DNA of 64,000 bases, taken from the NCBI RefSeq assembly GCF_001742165.1, contig NZ_CP016442.1, positions 2,232,001 through 2,296,000 on the forward strand, given 5' to 3'. This document shows, in pieces, positions 61,525-64,000 of the stretch (its first letter is position 1; each line of letters begins with the position of its first letter). The translations under genes were made by a program, and so were the position numbers. Under the pieces are notes generated by a model. The model was not told the origin of the DNA, made no database searches, and was given only the letters and a program-made list of their open reading frames with translations. The DNA comes from Burkholderia stabilis (GTDB lineage: Bacteria; Pseudomonadota; Gammaproteobacteria; Burkholderiales; Burkholderiaceae).

Positions 61525-61821
61525 TGCTGTCGCGTGCGCAACTGATTGCGCTGGATACGCCCGACGCGCTCAGTATGAGCTCCATTAACCGCATCCTATT
61601 TGCCTAGAGGGAAGTCGTGCACAGTTGACTGGGTGATGATTGAAAACGGAGTCGAGGATGTCGGAAGCGGTAGCGCAGTGGGCGGGCCACTTGGAGGCGA
61701 TCGAGGCCGAGGGTACCGCGCTCAAGCGTTCGGCGATCAGCCCAGAACGGCCCGACCCGACGATGGAGGACGCCTTCATTCACCTGGTGGAGTCGGCGGA
61801 CCGCGAGATGGAGGCCACCAT

Positions 61822-62284
61822 ATGAACGGCGCCACAATGCACAAAGACGGGAGTGGCCCCCTGCAGACCGACTTGCGCCGTTTTGATCTGCGGCGCTTGA
61901 TGGCACTGGTGACCAAGGAAAGCTACGGGCTCGTTTGCGCTCCTGCTCGCCAGTCTGGTGCTGTTCATCCTGTCGGTGGTCGGCATCGGTCTGATGATTT
62001 CCGCGGTCAGCATGACGCAGCAGCAGGCCATCCTGGGGGCGTTCGCCATCGGCGTGCCGGCGGTGCTGATGTCCGGCTTTGCGACGCCTGTGGAAAACAT
62101 GCCCGTCGTCCTGCAATGGCTGGCCCAGGCCATTCCGCTGACCCACTTCCTCATCATCGTCGAAGGCAGCTTTCTCAAGGCCATGCCGCCCGGTGACATT
62201 CTCGCCAGCCTGTGGCCGCTGGCGGTCATCGCCCTGGCCACGCTGACGATGGCCACCGTATTCGTCCGAGGACGCCTGCAATGA
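61822..62284 (+). pseudogene. ABC-2 type efflux permease, internally deleted
   Basis: Starts MNGATMHKDGSGPLQTDLRR with RRLMALVTKESYGLV, the usual opening of YbhS/YbhR-like permeases, overlapping the ATPase stop by 4 bp. At ~61,930 the frame changes and the sequence jumps to the C-terminal part LLASLVLFILSVVGIGLMIS, QQQAILGAFAIGVPAVLMSG, IPLTHFLIIVEGSFLKAMPP. About two thirds of a normal ~375-residue permease are missing and the join is out of frame, so no transporter is made. The last codon overlaps the next gene by 4 bp. Confidence 0.85.
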
Positions 62285-63648
62285 AATCCAAGCCCCGCAC
62301 TCCCTTTCTTCGCGCAACCGTCACCGGCCTGACCCCTGGGCGCGCGCGTCCGCTCGCGCTGGCCCTGTCCTGCGTGCTGCTGACTGCCTGCGCAAGCGTG
62401 GGCCCCGACTACCGCGAGCCGCCGCCGGTCGACGTCGGCAGCGGCTGGAGCTTGCCGTTGGCAAGCGAATCCCAGTCCGCAGACTTGAGCCAATGGTGGT
62501 CTGCACTGGACGATCCCATCCTCGATCGCCTGATGGCCACGGCGCTGGCACAGAACCTGGATCTGCGCCAGGCTGCGGCACGCATCGATGAGGCACGCGC
62601 CCTGCGCGATCGTGTGGCCGGCGAGGCATTGCCCACCGCCGCCGCTGGCGCGAGCGTCAACCGGCGCCGTCAAAGCGAGAACGGCCCCTTGCCCGTAGGC
62701 TCGATCCCCGGCCTTGACGCCACGCAGACCATCTACGACGCGGGCTTCGACGCGGCCTGGGAGGCCGACTTGTTCGGGGCCAAGCGGCGCGCCCTGGAAG
62801 GCGCCAACGCCCGCCTGCAGGCGACCGAAGCCGAGGCACAGGGCATACGCATGCGCATCGTGGCCGAGGTCGCGCGCACCTGGTTCACCGCCGTCGGCGC
62901 CCGCTACGAGTTGCACGCACAACAGGCCACGCTGGATACGCTGCAGCAGACTTGGGAATTGGTGCGCCTTCGGCATGCGCTGGGCGACGCGTCGACCGCC
63001 GACGTGGAGGCGGCGTACGCCCAATGGACAGCAGTCAACGCGCTCATCCCGGATATCCAGGCGCGCCAGCGCGCCGCGGTACTCAGCCTGGGCGTGCTGC
63101 TGGGCGCACCGCCGGAGCGGGAGCTGGCACTGCTGGATGGCCCCTTGACGCCGAGCACGCTGCGGGCGCTGCCGGTGGGCGAGCGTGCCGACATGCTGCG
63201 CCGGCGCCCTGACGTACTGGCTGCGGAACGTCGCCTGGCGGCGAGTTCTGCCGACATCGGCGTGGCCACGGCCGAGTTGTTCCCCAAACTCTCCATTGGT
63301 GTCGGCGGCGGGTTCCAAGCGCTCAGTACGGGCGATTGGTTCGATGCATCCAGTTCGCGTTTTTCCATCCTGCCGCTGATTTCCTGGCGCCTGTTCGACG
63401 GCGGCCGCGTGCGCGCCGAGATTCGGGCGCGCGAGGCGGGGCAGCGGCAGGCCGCGCTGGCCTACGAGCAGGCCGTGCTGGCGGCGCTGGGCGACGCCGA
63501 ACGCGCGCTGGGCGACTACCACGGCGGGCTGGACACACTGGAACGCCGTGGCATGGCACTGGATGCCGCGCGCACAAGCTACGGCCACGCCATGTCACGG
63601 GGCGGCGCTATGGAGCCAATGCGGGGTCGGCATAAGGGCGCCACTTGA
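62281..63648 (+). pseudogene. NodT/TolC-family outer-membrane efflux lipoprotein, 3' end lost
   Basis: From ATG 62281 the frame has a signal with lipobox LLTAC (Cys-39), the NodT start SVGPDYREPPPVDVGSGWSL, and TolC-type helices (LMATALAQNLDLRQAAARID; PLISWRLFDGGRVRAEIRAR). The native sequence ends about 63592 at RTSYGHAM, where an IS21-like end begins; the last ~18 codons are IS sequence. The missing part is the final ~70-80 residues of the barrel/helix repeat, so it is probably not functional. Confidence 0.88.
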
Positions 63649-63720
63649 GGGGCGGCACATAGGCGCCAGTCCAAGGGCGGCGTAATGGCGCCACGTTAGG
63701 GGCGGCGCATAGGCGCCAGC
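63599..63720 (+). repeat. Terminal repeats of the IS21-like element
   Basis: Five degenerate ~20-bp units, consensus GGGGCGGCGCATAGGCGCCA, spaced 22-40 bp, between the IS tip and its istA gene. They are IS end repeats, not a CRISPR. Confidence 0.8.
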
Positions 63721-63790
63721 AGCATCAGGGCGAGAACGCGGTTCGAACTTTCCGAGTCGGTACGCTCCGTTCTTTTTGAACGGAGCGTCC

Positions 63791-64000
63791 ATGGCCAACA
63801 GGAGGTTCGAATTGTTTGAATACCGCCAAGTCCTTGTCCGCATGCGGCAAGGCGATTCTGACCGCGACATCGCGCGCGGCGGTTTGATGGGGCGCAAGAA
63901 GCTGACGACCGTGCGCCGCGAGGCTGAAGCGCGTAGTTGGCTGGATCCGGTGCAGCCGCTGCCGGACGACGCTACGATCGCGGGTGTCTTCGGGCGCACG
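63791..64000 (+). CDS. IS21-family transposase IstA, 5' part
   Basis: First 70 residues, open at the window edge. Start ATG 63791. MANRRFELFEYRQVLVRMRQ and GDSDRDIARGGLMGRKKLTT is the helix-turn-helix region of IstA proteins of the IS408/IS1326-like group. The remainder is outside the window. Confidence 0.8.
   Translation, partial: MANRRFELFEYRQVLVRMRQGDSDRDIARGGLMGRKKLTTVRREAEARSWLDPVQPLPDDATIAGVFGRT

Larger units (their letters stand above)
58723..61825 (+). pseudogene. ABC efflux transporter ATPase, truncated and interrupted by IS66
   Basis: From 58723 it reads HRTRSLFLDEPTSGVDPITR (Walker B and D-loop) and MVTTHFMDEAEYCDRVAMLS (H-loop), then is cut at 58902 by an IS66 element. After the element it continues in frame as RAQLIALDTPDALS (61525 onward) but soon reaches a stop near 61606. 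A further piece, ISPERPDPTMEDAFIHLVES (to 61825), is the C-terminus. The Walker A half is missing. It belonged to a two-domain drug-efflux ATPase of the YbhF/YhiH type. Several independent lesions mark a long-dead gene. Confidence 0.85.
12400..64000. mobile_element. Putative Tn4371-like ICE, trb end with catabolic cargo; other end not in window
   Basis: Region from the end of the trb operon rightwards. The conjugation gene order traG-(RHH)-trbBCDEJ-(lipoprotein)-trbLFGI-DUF2274, with no other chromosomal interruption, is that of Tn4371-family ICEs, where the trb block lies at one end and catabolic cargo beyond traG. Expected but unseen in the window: integrase, relaxase, parA/repA and att sites. 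Cargo after 25 kb (PHB trio, phenol and toluene oxidation, IS elements, efflux remnant) differs in base use from the first 12 kb. Start is approximate; the right limit is unknown and could fall inside the window. Confidence 0.55.
63593..64000 (+). mobile_element. IS21-like insertion sequence, left end only (continues past window)
   Basis: Starts TGTCACGGGGCGGC at about 63593 inside the NodT gene. Five copies of a ~20-bp unit GGGGCGGC..ATAGGCGCCA lie in 63,599-63,720 and act as transposase-binding sites; the istA start follows. A different element from the one at 29 kb. Left boundary is by similarity of the repeat unit, not by a known end. Confidence 0.8.

Overview
The window is high-GC DNA of a Burkholderia-type betaproteobacterium, probably of the Burkholderia cepacia complex. 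The evidence is codon use rich in GCG, CTC and CGC in the first 12 kb, the Rep helicase and cytochrome c5 neighbours, and a glycosylation locus resembling Burkholderia flagellin-glycosylation clusters. This placement is inferred from gene content, not from a marker gene.

Layout. (1) 1-12,240 looks like ordinary chromosome: the 3' part of rep, a di-haem cytochrome, tRNA-Arg(CCG), a membrane protein with a Ser/Cys tail, and a glycan set (left-handed beta-helix acyltransferase, TPR-glycosyltransferase, NeuD-type acyltransferase, DegT-type aminotransferase, TPR/GT41 O-GlcNAc-transferase-like protein). (2) About 12,400-25,300 is a leftward conjugation module of the Tn4371/ICE type: traG, a ribbon-helix-helix gene, trbB-C-D-E-J, an EexN-like lipoprotein, trbL-F-G-I and a DUF2274 gene, mostly joined by 4-bp ATGA overlaps. 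It is read as one end of an integrative conjugative element (ICE); the other end, integrase and relaxase are not in the window. (3) 25,000-28,970 holds a second EexN-like lipoprotein, LysR and SDR genes, a phasin / PhaB / universal-stress trio, and a 110-bp remnant of an IS6-like element. (4) 29,093-31,777 is an intact IS21-family element with an 8-bp target duplication. (5) 32,011-57,850 is the catabolic cargo: a sigma-54 promoter, a complete dmp-type phenol hydroxylase plus meta-cleavage operon (dmpKLMNOPQ-B-x-C-E-F-G-H-I), then a tbu/tmo-type toluene monooxygenase operon (tbuA1-U-B-V-A2-C), a GST, a zinc alcohol dehydrogenase, the TbuX porin, a ring-fission hydrolase and a TbuT/DmpR-type regulator. 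(6) 57,900-64,000 is a decayed ABC efflux operon cut by a truncated IS5-like element, an intact IS66 element and the start of another IS21-like element.

Together the cargo predicts toluene -> cresol (toluene monooxygenase) -> methylcatechol (phenol hydroxylase) -> meta cleavage -> pyruvate plus acetyl-CoA/aldehyde, with TbuX for uptake and a sigma-54 activator for control. Two lesions matter. tbuC, the electron-transfer reductase of the toluene monooxygenase, is split by an IS3-family (IS407-like) element with a clean GATC duplication. The only XylR/DmpR-type regulator is split by a frameshift between its effector-sensing V4R domain and its AAA+/DNA-binding part. The pathway as read therefore depends on DmpP for electrons or is phenol-only, and its control may be uncoupled from effector. 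No wholly new system was found. The most notable points are this lesion pattern, the intercistronic hairpins in both oxygenase operons, the two exclusion-type lipoproteins and the IS6-derived miniature element.
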